Assembly (NCBI GenBank): GCA_009695405.1
Contig: SIAZ01000021.1
Coordinates: 1-21,844 of the forward strand
Source: Pedosphaera sp.
GTDB taxonomy: Bacteria; Verrucomicrobiota; Verrucomicrobiia; Limisphaerales; UBA9464
Direction: 5' to 3'
DNA: 21,844 nt
The notes beneath the pieces were generated by a model. That model made no database searches, had not been told where the DNA came from, and was given only the letters and a program-made list of their open reading frames with translations. Positions 1 through 7,574 of this stretch are shown in pieces (the first letter of the stretch is position 1; the number at the start of each line of letters is the position of its first letter). Made by a program: the position numbers and the translations under genes.

Positions 1-150
1 TTACCCAGTTGTTGCGACTGGGTCCCGCTGTTTAAATTGTCAGGTGTATTCACCAACGTAGGGCAACATTTTCAGCGGCTTATGTCTAGCCGTTTCTTTT
101 ACCCCCTTTCCATCGGCCCTTTCCAGCCACCAGCCAAACGCCCTGGGGCG
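1..150. repeat. Repeat-like non-coding DNA left of the sulfatase fragment
   Basis: This stretch does not encode sulfatase sequence in any frame, although an open frame runs through it from position 37. It begins with a perfect 7-base inverted repeat (ACCCAGT at 3-9, ACTGGGT at 17-23, 7-base loop). Near 140-148 is a short GC-rich segment (CGCCCTGGGGCG) that is close to self-complementary. The texture resembles intergenic repeat elements seen in Verrucomicrobiota and Planctomycetota. That resemblance is from memory and was not tested. The right boundary is approximate and is set by where sulfatase similarity begins. Confidence 0.4.
3..23. repeat. Short hairpin, 7-bp perfect stem
   Basis: ACCCAGT (3-9) and ACTGGGT (17-23) are exact reverse complements around the loop TGTTGCG. 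No T-run follows within a few bases on the plus strand, so it is not a typical intrinsic terminator. It probably belongs to the repeat-like block around it. Confidence 0.5.
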
Positions 151-1341
151 TACGCTTACTTTCATCCGACCTACTCGGCTCTGATAGAATCCCTCGATGC
201 CGCCGTTGGGCGAGTGCTCAAGGCGCTGGAGGTTCACGGACTGGCCAAGAACACTATGGTGATCTTCGCGTCTGACAACGGTGGCGTGCACATCTCCGAA
301 CTTGAGGAAAGTCCGGCCACCTATAACGCCCCGAGCCGTGCCGGCAAAGGCTATCTCTATGAGGGCGGCATCCGCACGCCGCTTATCATTCGGTATCCCG
401 CGCGGCTTGCCGCCAGAATGATCGCAGAGCCCGTCGTGCTGGGCGACCTCGTGCCAACGATTTGCGTGGTGGCGAAGGTGCCGGCCCCTAAGGTGCTTGA
501 TTTCCAAGACCTCACACCGTTGATTTTTGAGGATAAGCCCTTAGCCACCAAGCCGCGAACGCTCTTCTGGCATCAGCCGCATTACATGAACCAAGGCGGC
601 AGGCCCGGCGGCGTGGCCCGCGAAGGCGACTGGAAACTCATCGAACAATACGAGGACGGCAGTCTCGAACTTTACAACCTCGCCAAGGACCCCAGCGAGA
701 CCTGTGATCTCTCCGCCTCCGAACCCGTTCGCGTCGCCGCCCTTCGTGGACAGCTCGAGGCTTGGCACCGAGGTGTCGAGGCCGAGGGCAACAAGGCCAA
801 CCCTGACTTCGATCGCGCCGCTTGGGAACGCTGTTTCATCCAGACCGACGCCACGCGCTTGGTCGTGTTACCGACTTCGGAGGCGATGCGACCGCACCTC
901 GCCGGTTGGCGGCAGGCGATGGACGCCGCCGCCAAGCAAGGCTCCAATACGCTCATCCATCTTGAGGCGCGTGACGCCAAGGTCAGAGGCACCAAGCTCA
1001 ATTACGAGGAACCACCGCACAAGGATACCCTCGGTTTCTGGGTAAACGCCGAAGACACCGCTGCTTGGACTTTTCAGGTGCCTCAAGCCGGCACCTACCG
1101 CGTGACCATCCTGCAAGGCTGCAGCAAGGGCAACGGCGGTTCGGTGGTCGCCCTCGACGTCGCGGGCGGTTCGTGCGAATTCACGGTCGAGGAGACCGGT
1201 CACTTCCAACGCTTCGTGCCACGCGAAGTTGGCAGGCTGATGCTTATGGCTGGCGAGAACACCCTCACTGTGCGACCGGTCAAGAAAGCCAAGGCTGCGG
1301 TGATGGACTTGCGTCGGGTGATGCTCGAGCGCGTCGAGTGA
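37..1341 (+). pseudogene. Sulfatase, C-terminal fragment with C-terminal beta-sandwich-like domain; catalytic N-terminus missing
   Basis: The open frame gives 434 residues, but similarity to formylglycine (S1) sulfatases starts only near residue 42, with HPTYSALIESLDAAVGRV. The visible parts are the second metal-site motif FASDNGG (D80, N81), the lysine motif AGKGYLYEGGIRTP (K104), and the late catalytic-domain motif GDWKLIEQYEDGSLELYNL. Residues about 305-432 resemble a galactose-binding or carbohydrate-binding beta-sandwich as found at the ends of secreted sulfatases. The N-terminal DD metal site, the C/S-x-P-S-R formylglycine signature and any signal peptide are absent, so about 300 residues are lost. 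Residues 1-41 are read from the repeat-like left flank. The fragment is visibly richer in GC than the genes to its right, which suggests acquisition. It could not act as a sulfatase on its own, and I read it as a relic. An assembly or rearrangement junction near 150 is the alternative. Confidence 0.7.
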
Positions 1342-1601
1342 GCGTTCAGAGCGATGTGAGCAGCGCGCACAGTTCTGTCTCGGATTCGTCGTGCCATTGG
1401 ACCGCGGTGATCGGGCACTTACCGAGGAAGGAACTGTGGCAGCATCCAATCGGCTCAGTAACCGCACCTTGATAGAGCCAAGACGGCTGTGGCAGGGGAT
1501 CGTCTCAGCCTTATCCCCTTTGCGCTAGCCACTTGAATCCGCTGCCGCTGGAATGCCTCCGGCGTTCGGAAGAATGCGCCGACGGAAGTGCGACGGCTAC
1601 G

Positions 1602-1624
1602 CGCCGAGTGTAACGCGCTTGGCG
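1602..1624. repeat. Imperfect hairpin in the intergenic repeat
   Basis: CGCCGAG (1602-1608) pairs with CTTGGCG (1618-1624) with one G-U wobble when read as plus-strand RNA. The loop is 9 bases. No T-run follows. It is probably part of the dispersed element. Confidence 0.4.
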
Positions 1625-1705
1625 TTGGCGAGTTCTCCATGGCGACGGTGGTAGCCAAAGGCATTGGAAAATTTCTGGGCGGCGGGGGATTCCCGTGGAT
1701 ACTTT

Positions 1706-1727
1706 TCTTCAGTGTGCTCACTGAAGA
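1706..1727. repeat. Strong small hairpin (9-bp stem, 4-base loop)
   Basis: TCTTCAGTG (1706-1714) and CACTGAAGA (1719-1727) are exact reverse complements around the loop TGCT. The hairpin lies about 57 bases past the end of dxs on the minus strand. There it is followed by AAAAGT and not by a T-run, so it is not a canonical terminator. It could still protect the 3' end of the dxs transcript. CACTGA-type hexamers follow directly on the plus side. Confidence 0.6.
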
Positions 1728-1783
1728 CTGACCACTGATCACTCCGCCCATTCGGCCAAACAATCTCGCTCGAAAGCAAATTC

Positions 1784-3757
1784 CTAACAGTTCGCTTTTG
1801 ATCGTTGGGTTACCTTGGCTTTGACACCTTCAACCAAGTGCCGGACTGTCAGTCCGTGTTTCTCCCGAAGATAATCGACGGAGGAGGCGTGTTCGATGAA
1901 CTGATCGGGCCAAGCGAGCCGATAGATCGGGGTAGGAATTCCAGCGTCGGCGAGGCATTCCATTACCGCACTGCCGTAGCCGCCCATAGCGACATGATCT
2001 TCGAGCGTGGCGACAACATCGGCAGATTGAGCGAAGAAGGTATGAATTTCGGTATCGAGTGGTTTAAAGAACCGAGGATTGATCACAGCAACATTGAAGC
2101 CTTCAGCGCGCAGTTGTACCGCTGCCTGTAAGGCTAATGTAAGCATGGGCCCGAGACCGAAGAGAGCGACCCGAGTGGCACCCGGTCGGTTTTCGAAATT
2201 CTCACGAACTTCGGCTTTACCGATTGGGATAACAGTGGGGATTTCTTTGATAGGAACCCCTTCGGCATTGCCTCGAGGGTAGCGAATAGCCACTGGATGA
2301 TTCTGTAGAGTGGCGGTGAACATCATGTCTTGAAGTTCATCTTCGTTGGCGGGTGCCATACCGACGATACCTGGAAGACAGCGTAGATAAGAAATATCGA
2401 AAAGACCGTGGTGAGTGGGCCCATCATTGGCACTGAGTCCAGCTCGATCCATGCAGAAAATCACTGGGAGATCCTGAAGGCAAACGTCATGATGGATGCA
2501 ATCGTAGGCTCGTTGCAGGAAGGTGCTGTAGATGGCGACCACGGGATGAAAGCCCATTGTAGCCATACCAGCGGCGAAAATCACCGCGTGTTCCTCTGCG
2601 ATTCCGACATCGTAATACTGACCTGGTACAGATTGTTCGAGGAATTTGAGACTAGTACCACTGGGCATGGCCGCGGTGATACCAACCACGTTTTTGTTTT
2701 GCTTAGCCAGTTTGACCATGGTGTGACCAAAGACCTCTTGCCACATGGGCGCTGCCCCTGACTTGGGCGAGGGAGTCAGTCCAGTTAGGGCGTCATAGGA
2801 CCCTAGACCGTGGAACTTCTCAGGGAACTTGAGTGCAGCCTCATAGCCTTTGCCTTTTTGAGTTAGGAGATGAATGACCACCGGTTCCGTGCAGGTTTTT
2901 GCGAACTCCAACGTACTGACCAGCAAGGGAATATTGTGGCCATCGATAGGACCGAGATAGCGAAGTCCGAATTCTTCGAAAAGCAGTGCTGAGCCATGTC
3001 CGCCGCGGCCATCGGCGTCCAGTGGATTGACAGCTGGTTCGAGGCTGACTGAACCGATGATACCCTTGACGGCTTCTTCCGTTTTGCTACCGAGCATCGA
3101 GACGAGTTTCCCGTGGGGCAACTTACCAAGCCAATGAGTGAAATCACGGGCGACGCGATTGTAGCGTGGGCTGGCGGTTAGTTTACCCAAATATTCAGCA
3201 ATGGCACCGACATTTTTGGCGATAGACCACTCGTTATCATTGAGGATACCAATGAAACGTTGGGTGGTGTGTTTGATGTTATTGAGTGCCTCAAAACTGA
3301 TGCCGTTGGTGAGTGCTGCATCGCCAAATACACAAACGACGTGTTCATTCCCTTTGCGTTGATCCCGAGCGGCGCACATGCCCAGTGCCGCAGACAAAGC
3401 GGTGCCCGCATGACCCGCACCGTAGCAATCGTGTTCATTCTCCGTCCGTAGAGCGAAACCATTAAGGCCCCCCGTCGTTCGGATAGTGCGAAAGCGGTCG
3501 CGTCGACCGGTGAGAAGTTTGTGGACATAGACCTGATGACTCACATCCCAGACAAACTTATCTTTCGGGGTTTCAAAGACCCGATGCAAGGCGATGGTCA
3601 GTTCGACAACACCTAAATTCGGACCCAAGTGGCCTCCGTTTTTGGCGAGGCCGTCGATGAGTTCTTGGCGGATGTCCCCAGCCAGTTCGGCAAGTTGATC
3701 GGGGGTGAGTTTTTTGAGGTGCGACGGATGGTCGACCATTTCTAGATAGCGGCTCAT
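1784..3757 (-). CDS. dxs: 1-deoxy-D-xylulose-5-phosphate synthase (DXS), divergent subtype
   Basis: The product condenses pyruvate and glyceraldehyde 3-phosphate to DXP, the first step of the MEP isoprenoid pathway; DXP also feeds thiamine synthesis and, in some bacteria, pyridoxal phosphate. It is a cytosolic ThDP enzyme. The 657 residues show the N-terminal ThDP domain: GGHLGPNLGVVELTIAL with H43, DVSHQ at 71, GHAGTALSAALG at 115, and GDA (145-147) to NDN (173-175) as the ThDP/metal motif. The central Pyr domain has VGIAEEHAV with catalytic Glu at about 388, and RAGLSANDGPTHHG follows. A transketolase C-terminal domain ends the protein. Family enzymes are usually near 620 residues; the excess lies around 240-255. 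Several motif residues differ from the E. coli type (DVG to DVS, GDG to GDA, GHSS to GHAG). xseB lies 60 bases upstream, a common pairing that supports the call. The ATG start has no clear ribosome binding site. Confidence 0.93.
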   Translation of the reverse strand: MSRYLEMVDHPSHLKKLTPDQLAELAGDIRQELIDGLAKNGGHLGPNLGVVELTIALHRVFETPKDKFVWDVSHQVYVHKLLTGRRDRFRTIRTTGGLNGFALRTENEHDCYGAGHAGTALSAALGMCAARDQRKGNEHVVCVFGDAALTNGISFEALNNIKHTTQRFIGILNDNEWSIAKNVGAIAEYLGKLTASPRYNRVARDFTHWLGKLPHGKLVSMLGSKTEEAVKGIIGSVSLEPAVNPLDADGRGGHGSALLFEEFGLRYLGPIDGHNIPLLVSTLEFAKTCTEPVVIHLLTQKGKGYEAALKFPEKFHGLGSYDALTGLTPSPKSGAAPMWQEVFGHTMVKLAKQNKNVVGITAAMPSGTSLKFLEQSVPGQYYDVGIAEEHAVIFAAGMATMGFHPVVAIYSTFLQRAYDCIHHDVCLQDLPVIFCMDRAGLSANDGPTHHGLFDISYLRCLPGIVGMAPANEDELQDMMFTATLQNHPVAIRYPRGNAEGVPIKEIPTVIPIGKAEVRENFENRPGATRVALFGLGPMLTLALQAAVQLRAEGFNVAVINPRFFKPLDTEIHTFFAQSADVVATLEDHVAMGGYGSAVMECLADAGIPTPIYRLAWPDQFIEHASSVDYLREKHGLTVRHLVEGVKAKVTQRSKANC

Positions 3758-3817
3758 GGTTAGACTGCGAGGGAGAGTGGGTTAATTAGTATCAGATCTG
3801 GGAGACAGTCTTGACTC

Positions 3818-4084
3818 TTAGGGTTGAATGTCATCAAGGGTGATTGACTTGGGTGAAAGTGTACCGTTGAGAATTTCCTCCAGTTGACGCACTCGGACCT
3901 CGGCATCGGCCAGACGGGTCTGACACAGGCGAGCAAGTCCAGTTCCTTCTTCGAAACGTTTTAGAAGCTGTTCGAGTGGAAGATCACCTGATTCCATGGA
4001 GTCTACGATGGATTCAAGTTTATGAAGTGCCTCCTCGAAGGCGATTTCGCCGGAGGCAAGGGGCTCAGAAACGTCTTTCGACAC
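3818..4084 (-). CDS. xseB: Exodeoxyribonuclease VII small subunit
   Basis: This 88-residue protein matches XseB, the small subunit that binds XseA to make exonuclease VII, a single-strand DNA exonuclease acting in repair. The core is the two-helix family pattern FEEALHKLESIVDSMESGDL followed by PLEQLLKRFEEGTGLARLCQ and LADAEVRVRQLEEIL. Its length is normal for the family. The start is GTG at 4084. The frame is open back to the stop of the upstream sulfatase (16 codons away) and contains no other start codon, so GTG is the only reasonable choice. No Shine-Dalgarno sequence is visible. It lies 45 bases after the sulfatase and 60 before dxs on the same strand, so co-transcription is likely. xseA is not in the window. 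Confidence 0.9.
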   Translation of the reverse strand: MSKDVSEPLASGEIAFEEALHKLESIVDSMESGDLPLEQLLKRFEEGTGLARLCQTRLADAEVRVRQLEEILNGTLSPKSITLDDIQP

Positions 4085-4129
4085 GGGGCTAAAGATGATT
4101 TGAAGTGGAGGATTTGCCCAGAGGTAATT

Positions 4130-5575
4130 TCATTGGGGCAGCGCTTCTTTGGCGGACTGCCAGAACTGTTTTGGAGCAATACTAAGCGACTTGGGTGTTT
4201 GCCAAGGATCTGCCGAATCGGTCATTCGCTGAATCGCTTGAGCCACCCGCATTGGATTTTGTGCCGCTATATTTAGGGTCTCGCCAGAGTCTTTTGACAG
4301 ATCATAGAGTTCGACGGGCCCCTTTATTTCGGAGCGAATTGCTTTCCAATTATCGAACCTGACCGCTTGAGCATAGCCGTCTTCATGTGATTCCCAGTAA
4401 AGACCGGAAGAGCGAGGTAATGTGTCACGACCGAAAAGAGCAGGGGCGAACGAGACCCCATCGAGTCCCTTTGGTACCGTCGTTTTGGCAATTTCGGCGA
4501 GGGTAGGAAGTAGATCCCAGAGGGCGACAGGCAGAGTGTTAGTCGTCCCTGGGGCGATATGACCGGGCCAACTGGCGATGAGCGGTACGCGGAGACCGCC
4601 CTCATACAGACTGCGTTTGATACCACGAAAAGGCCCCGAGCTCTTAAAAAAAGTGGCATCGACTCCGCTTTCGGAATGAGGACCATTATCACTGGAGAAC
4701 AGGATGAGGGTTTGCTGAGTCAACTGACGTTTGGCGACTTCTTGGACGATGACACCCACGAGTTGGTCAAGACGTTCGATCATAGCAGCCTTACCCTTTT
4801 CGGGTGCAGGCCAAGATTCGGAAGCATACGAACCCTGAGAGGGAACCTCCATACCGTTGAGGCCGAGTTCATTATTGGCGTGCGGAAACGTACTCGCCAC
4901 ATAGAGAAAAAAGGGATGATCCTCGTGGACTTGGACGTAATTGGTGGCAAACCGAGCGAACCAATCAGGGGCATACTCCACACGATCGCCGGTGGAATTG
5001 CGCCAATTGGTGAAGCGGATCTCGTTACGCCAGAGAAAGGAAGGGTAGTAGTCGTGTGCGTGAGATTGATCAAGGTAGCCGAACCAGTCTTCAAATCCCT
5101 GACGATTGGGATGTCCGGAGGTACCCTCCCAGCCCAGTGCCCATTTACCAACTCCAGCACAGCGGTAGCCTCCCGATTTTAAGACCTCAGCCAGAGTGAC
5201 GTCGTCGGGTTCGAGAGGGACTTGGATATTACTGCGGACCCGACCGTGACCGGAATGGAGGCCGGTCATCAGGGCGCATCGACTGGGAGCACAAACCGTA
5301 TTGCCCGCATAAGCTTGAGTAAAACGAAGTCCTGAGGCCGCCAACCGATCGAGGTGAGGTGTGCGGAAGCGAGTCTGTCCTTGGCAACCGAGATCGCCCC
5401 AACCGAGGTCGTCGGCGAGGATCAGAATAATATTAGGTGCGGCCGAAGTTCGGCGAGGATTGGTGTTCGAGTTTTTTTTGACTGCAGAACTGGCGGTAGG
5501 CGGTGCAGCGAAGCAGTGACTGACGGCCAGTCCTAGGAGTAAAATGGCGAACTGTTGTATCCTTTGAAGACTCAT
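4130..5575 (-). CDS. Secreted sulfatase (arylsulfatase-type, formylglycine-dependent)
   Basis: This is a complete S1-family sulfatase of 481 residues that hydrolyses sulfate esters, probably on sulfated polysaccharides or glycans. The N-terminus from MSLQRIQQF has a hydrophobic stretch (AILLLGLAVSHC) typical of a Sec signal peptide, so it should act in the periplasm or outside. Visible motifs are PNIILILADDLGWGD (metal Asp pair near residues 55-56), CAPSRCALMTG with the Cys converted to formylglycine at about 95, LFSSDNGPHSE (late metal site), and IKRSLYEGGLRVPL, whose Lys is near the active site. The short C-terminus has the usual WKAIRS and ELYDLSKDSGET. Substrate and subfamily cannot be set from sequence alone. 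I chose the ATG at 5575; an in-frame TTG at 5587 would add four residues. It sits between ptsI and xseB in a same-strand run, an odd context. No sulfatase-maturing enzyme is in the window. Confidence 0.92.
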   Translation of the reverse strand: MSLQRIQQFAILLLGLAVSHCFAAPPTASSAVKKNSNTNPRRTSAAPNIILILADDLGWGDLGCQGQTRFRTPHLDRLAASGLRFTQAYAGNTVCAPSRCALMTGLHSGHGRVRSNIQVPLEPDDVTLAEVLKSGGYRCAGVGKWALGWEGTSGHPNRQGFEDWFGYLDQSHAHDYYPSFLWRNEIRFTNWRNSTGDRVEYAPDWFARFATNYVQVHEDHPFFLYVASTFPHANNELGLNGMEVPSQGSYASESWPAPEKGKAAMIERLDQLVGVIVQEVAKRQLTQQTLILFSSDNGPHSESGVDATFFKSSGPFRGIKRSLYEGGLRVPLIASWPGHIAPGTTNTLPVALWDLLPTLAEIAKTTVPKGLDGVSFAPALFGRDTLPRSSGLYWESHEDGYAQAVRFDNWKAIRSEIKGPVELYDLSKDSGETLNIAAQNPMRVAQAIQRMTDSADPWQTPKSLSIAPKQFWQSAKEALPQ

Positions 5576-5641
5576 TGACAAGGGCAACCGTAGAGGTGAG
5601 ACAAAGGGAAATCCACTCTCCTTAATTATGCAATGACTTGG

Positions 5642-7441
5642 CTACTGGACAGCAGATGTTGAGTCGCCGGCGAAGAGGTGGGGAGCAATGCTTTCGGCGA
5701 AGTCTTTGCAGCGGGCTAAAATTTCAGAAGAAGAATCGCAGTTGAGAGCGAATTCAGCGAGAGACTGTGCTTCGTCGAGTTTGAGTCGGCGCAAGAGAAA
5801 TTTGACCCGAGGAAGAAGCACGGCAGTTACGCTGAGTTCCTCGACACCTAAACCGATGAGCAAGGGAATCAGAGCGGATTCACCAGCCATTTCACCGCAA
5901 ACGGAGGTGGCCTTGCCGTGTCGTTTTCCGGCCTCGACCGTCATTTTAATTAAGCGAAGAACTGCTGGGTGAGTTGGATGATAGAGATGCGCCACCCGTT
6001 CGTTCATGCGATCGACCGACAAGGTATAACCGGTCAGATCGTTGGTCCCGATACTGAAGAAATCGGTTTCTTTGGCCAAGGCATCTGCAATGAGTGCGGC
6101 GGCGGGTATTTCAATCATCGTGCCCACAGGCATAGATTCATTGAAAGGAATGCCCTCCGCTCGTAAGACGTCTTGACAGGCCTTTAGATGGACATTGGCT
6201 GCTCGGAGTTCTTCGATGGATGAAATCATCGGATAGAGCAATCGGACTGGACCGTGAGCACTGGCGCGGAGAATGGCCCGAAGTTGGATCCGAAAAATAT
6301 CTGGGTTACCGAGACTGATGCGGATCGCCCGCCAACCGAGGAAGGGATTCGGTTCGATGCTGCGAGCGAGAGCCCCCGGCATTTTGTCCCCACCTAAGTC
6401 AAGAGTTCGGAGAACCGCAGAGGCACCGGACCCCACTTGTTCTGCCACCGCGCGATAGGCTTGATACTGTTCTTCTTCATCGGGAAGGGTTCGACGGTTA
6501 AGAAAGAGGAATTCGGTCCGAAACAAGCCGACAGCATTGACTCCACTGGCCAGAGCGGCAGCCATGTCACTTGGCAGATCAATATTAGCTGCAAGGGAAA
6601 CGCGGTGACCATCGAGAGTCACTGCAGGTTGTTCGCGGAGCAGGGCTAATTTCTCCTCAAATTTGGCCCGTTGCTGGCGAAGTTGGCCGTAGGCAAAGAG
6701 AGTTTGGTCGGTGGGATTAACCGTAAGGATACCGCCATGTCCATCGATAAGGGCATAGTCACCATCACGCACGGAATCCAGTATTGAGCTGAGTCCAACC
6801 ACGGCCGGAATGCCCAGCTTTCGAGCCATAATGGACGTATGACTAGTGCTGCCTCCCACTTCTGTGGCAAAGCCGAGGACGTGAACTCGATCCAGTGTTG
6901 CGGTCGTACTTGGGGCGAGATCGTGAGCGACCAAGATGCAAGGTTCACTTAGAGCTTGCAGATCACTGGTCGTGCCCACTCCTTGGAGATGATCAATGAC
7001 ACGCCCCATAACGTCTCGTAGGTCAGTGGCGCGTTCCCTTAGATAGGCATCTTCCACCGCTTCGAGGGCGGCGATATATTTCCCCGCAACGAGGTGGAAA
7101 GCCGCCTCGGCAAGCAAGTGTTCGGTGCGAATTCGACGAGTGACCTCTTCGAGCAGAGTGGAGTCTTCGATCACCAAAAGATGGGCTTCGAAAAGTCCCG
7201 CTTCATGAGCCCCCATTGCGGTGGCGACCTGATCTTTAATGGCGGTGATGTCGGTGCGAGTCTGGACGATGGCCTTATTGAGGCGGTCCAATTCTACGGC
7301 AACCTGATCGACGGATATGGGTGTGAGATCAACTGTGCGGCGAGTGCGGCCGAGGGTGCGGATCCGAGCATGGGTGACTCCGCCTGACACAGCGATGCCG
7401 CGGTGTGAGCTTTCCCCTTGAGTCGCCAGACGTTTGGTCAT
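5642..7441 (-). CDS. ptsI: Phosphoenolpyruvate-protein phosphotransferase (PTS enzyme I)
   Basis: Enzyme I takes phosphate from PEP onto a histidine and passes it to HPr, either for sugar uptake or for the regulatory nitrogen-type PTS. The 599-residue protein shows the N-terminal HPr-binding helical domain (about 15-140), then the swivelling domain with the phospho-histidine motif GGSTSHTSIMARKLGIPAVVG (H201). The PEP-binding TIM barrel follows, with GLFRTEFLF (about 305), TLDLGGDKMP (about 347), FFSIGTNDLTGYTLSVDR (about 461-478) and the active-site Cys in SVCGEMAGE (C515). It is slightly longer than the E. coli protein (575), mainly at the N-terminus. The start is ATG at 7441; no good ribosome binding site is visible. 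No HPr, EII or HPr kinase gene is present nearby, so its role in transport or regulation is open. It heads the minus-strand run to dxs and diverges from the FG-GAP gene. Confidence 0.94.
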   Translation of the reverse strand: MTKRLATQGESSHRGIAVSGGVTHARIRTLGRTRRTVDLTPISVDQVAVELDRLNKAIVQTRTDITAIKDQVATAMGAHEAGLFEAHLLVIEDSTLLEEVTRRIRTEHLLAEAAFHLVAGKYIAALEAVEDAYLRERATDLRDVMGRVIDHLQGVGTTSDLQALSEPCILVAHDLAPSTTATLDRVHVLGFATEVGGSTSHTSIMARKLGIPAVVGLSSILDSVRDGDYALIDGHGGILTVNPTDQTLFAYGQLRQQRAKFEEKLALLREQPAVTLDGHRVSLAANIDLPSDMAAALASGVNAVGLFRTEFLFLNRRTLPDEEEQYQAYRAVAEQVGSGASAVLRTLDLGGDKMPGALARSIEPNPFLGWRAIRISLGNPDIFRIQLRAILRASAHGPVRLLYPMISSIEELRAANVHLKACQDVLRAEGIPFNESMPVGTMIEIPAAALIADALAKETDFFSIGTNDLTGYTLSVDRMNERVAHLYHPTHPAVLRLIKMTVEAGKRHGKATSVCGEMAGESALIPLLIGLGVEELSVTAVLLPRVKFLLRRLKLDEAQSLAEFALNCDSSSEILARCKDFAESIAPHLFAGDSTSAVQ

Positions 7442-7574
7442 GGGAGAGAGCCTACCGAAGGTGACTCGTTGGCGGGAAACAAATTTCCGCTTAAAACCGC
7501 AGAAAAGTGATCAATTCGATCTTCTGAGTTACTCATGCCTTGACCCGAGCGCCAGCGATGGCCACAAGAAACGG
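7442..7574. promoter_or_regulatory. Divergent intergenic region between ptsI and the FG-GAP lipoprotein gene
   Basis: The two genes are read away from each other, so promoters for both should lie in these 133 bases. On the minus strand, TTGATC followed about 16-17 bases on by a TTTTAA-like box is a possible sigma70-type pair for ptsI, but the match is poor. GATCAATTCGATC near 7510-7522 is a short near-palindrome. Nothing stronger was found. Confidence 0.3.

Larger units (their letters stand above)
1342..1783. repeat. 442-base intergenic region, probable dispersed repeat element with hairpins
   Basis: No convincing gene lies here. Short open frames exist on both strands, but they are rich in Ser, Arg, Pro and Thr and look like translated non-coding DNA. 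On the minus strand the text (for example SVGAFFRTPEAFQRQRIQV) resembles spurious predicted proteins that I recall from Verrucomicrobiota genomes. That suggests a conserved multi-copy intergenic element, but it is recollection and not a search result. The region holds an imperfect hairpin at 1602-1624, a 9-bp hairpin at 1706-1727 and a cluster of CACTGA-like hexamers at 1719-1741. The part up to about 1660 keeps the high GC of the upstream sulfatase fragment. Confidence 0.45.

Noticed and set aside
868..1467. 199-residue minus-strand open frame across the end of the sulfatase fragment and the adjacent gap
   Set aside because: It runs antisense to sulfatase coding sequence, is rich in Ser, Arg and Pro, and looks like translated repeat DNA rather than a protein.
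4559..5182. 207-residue plus-strand open frame inside the sulfatase gene
   Set aside because: It is antisense to conserved sulfatase motifs and has no recognisable domain.
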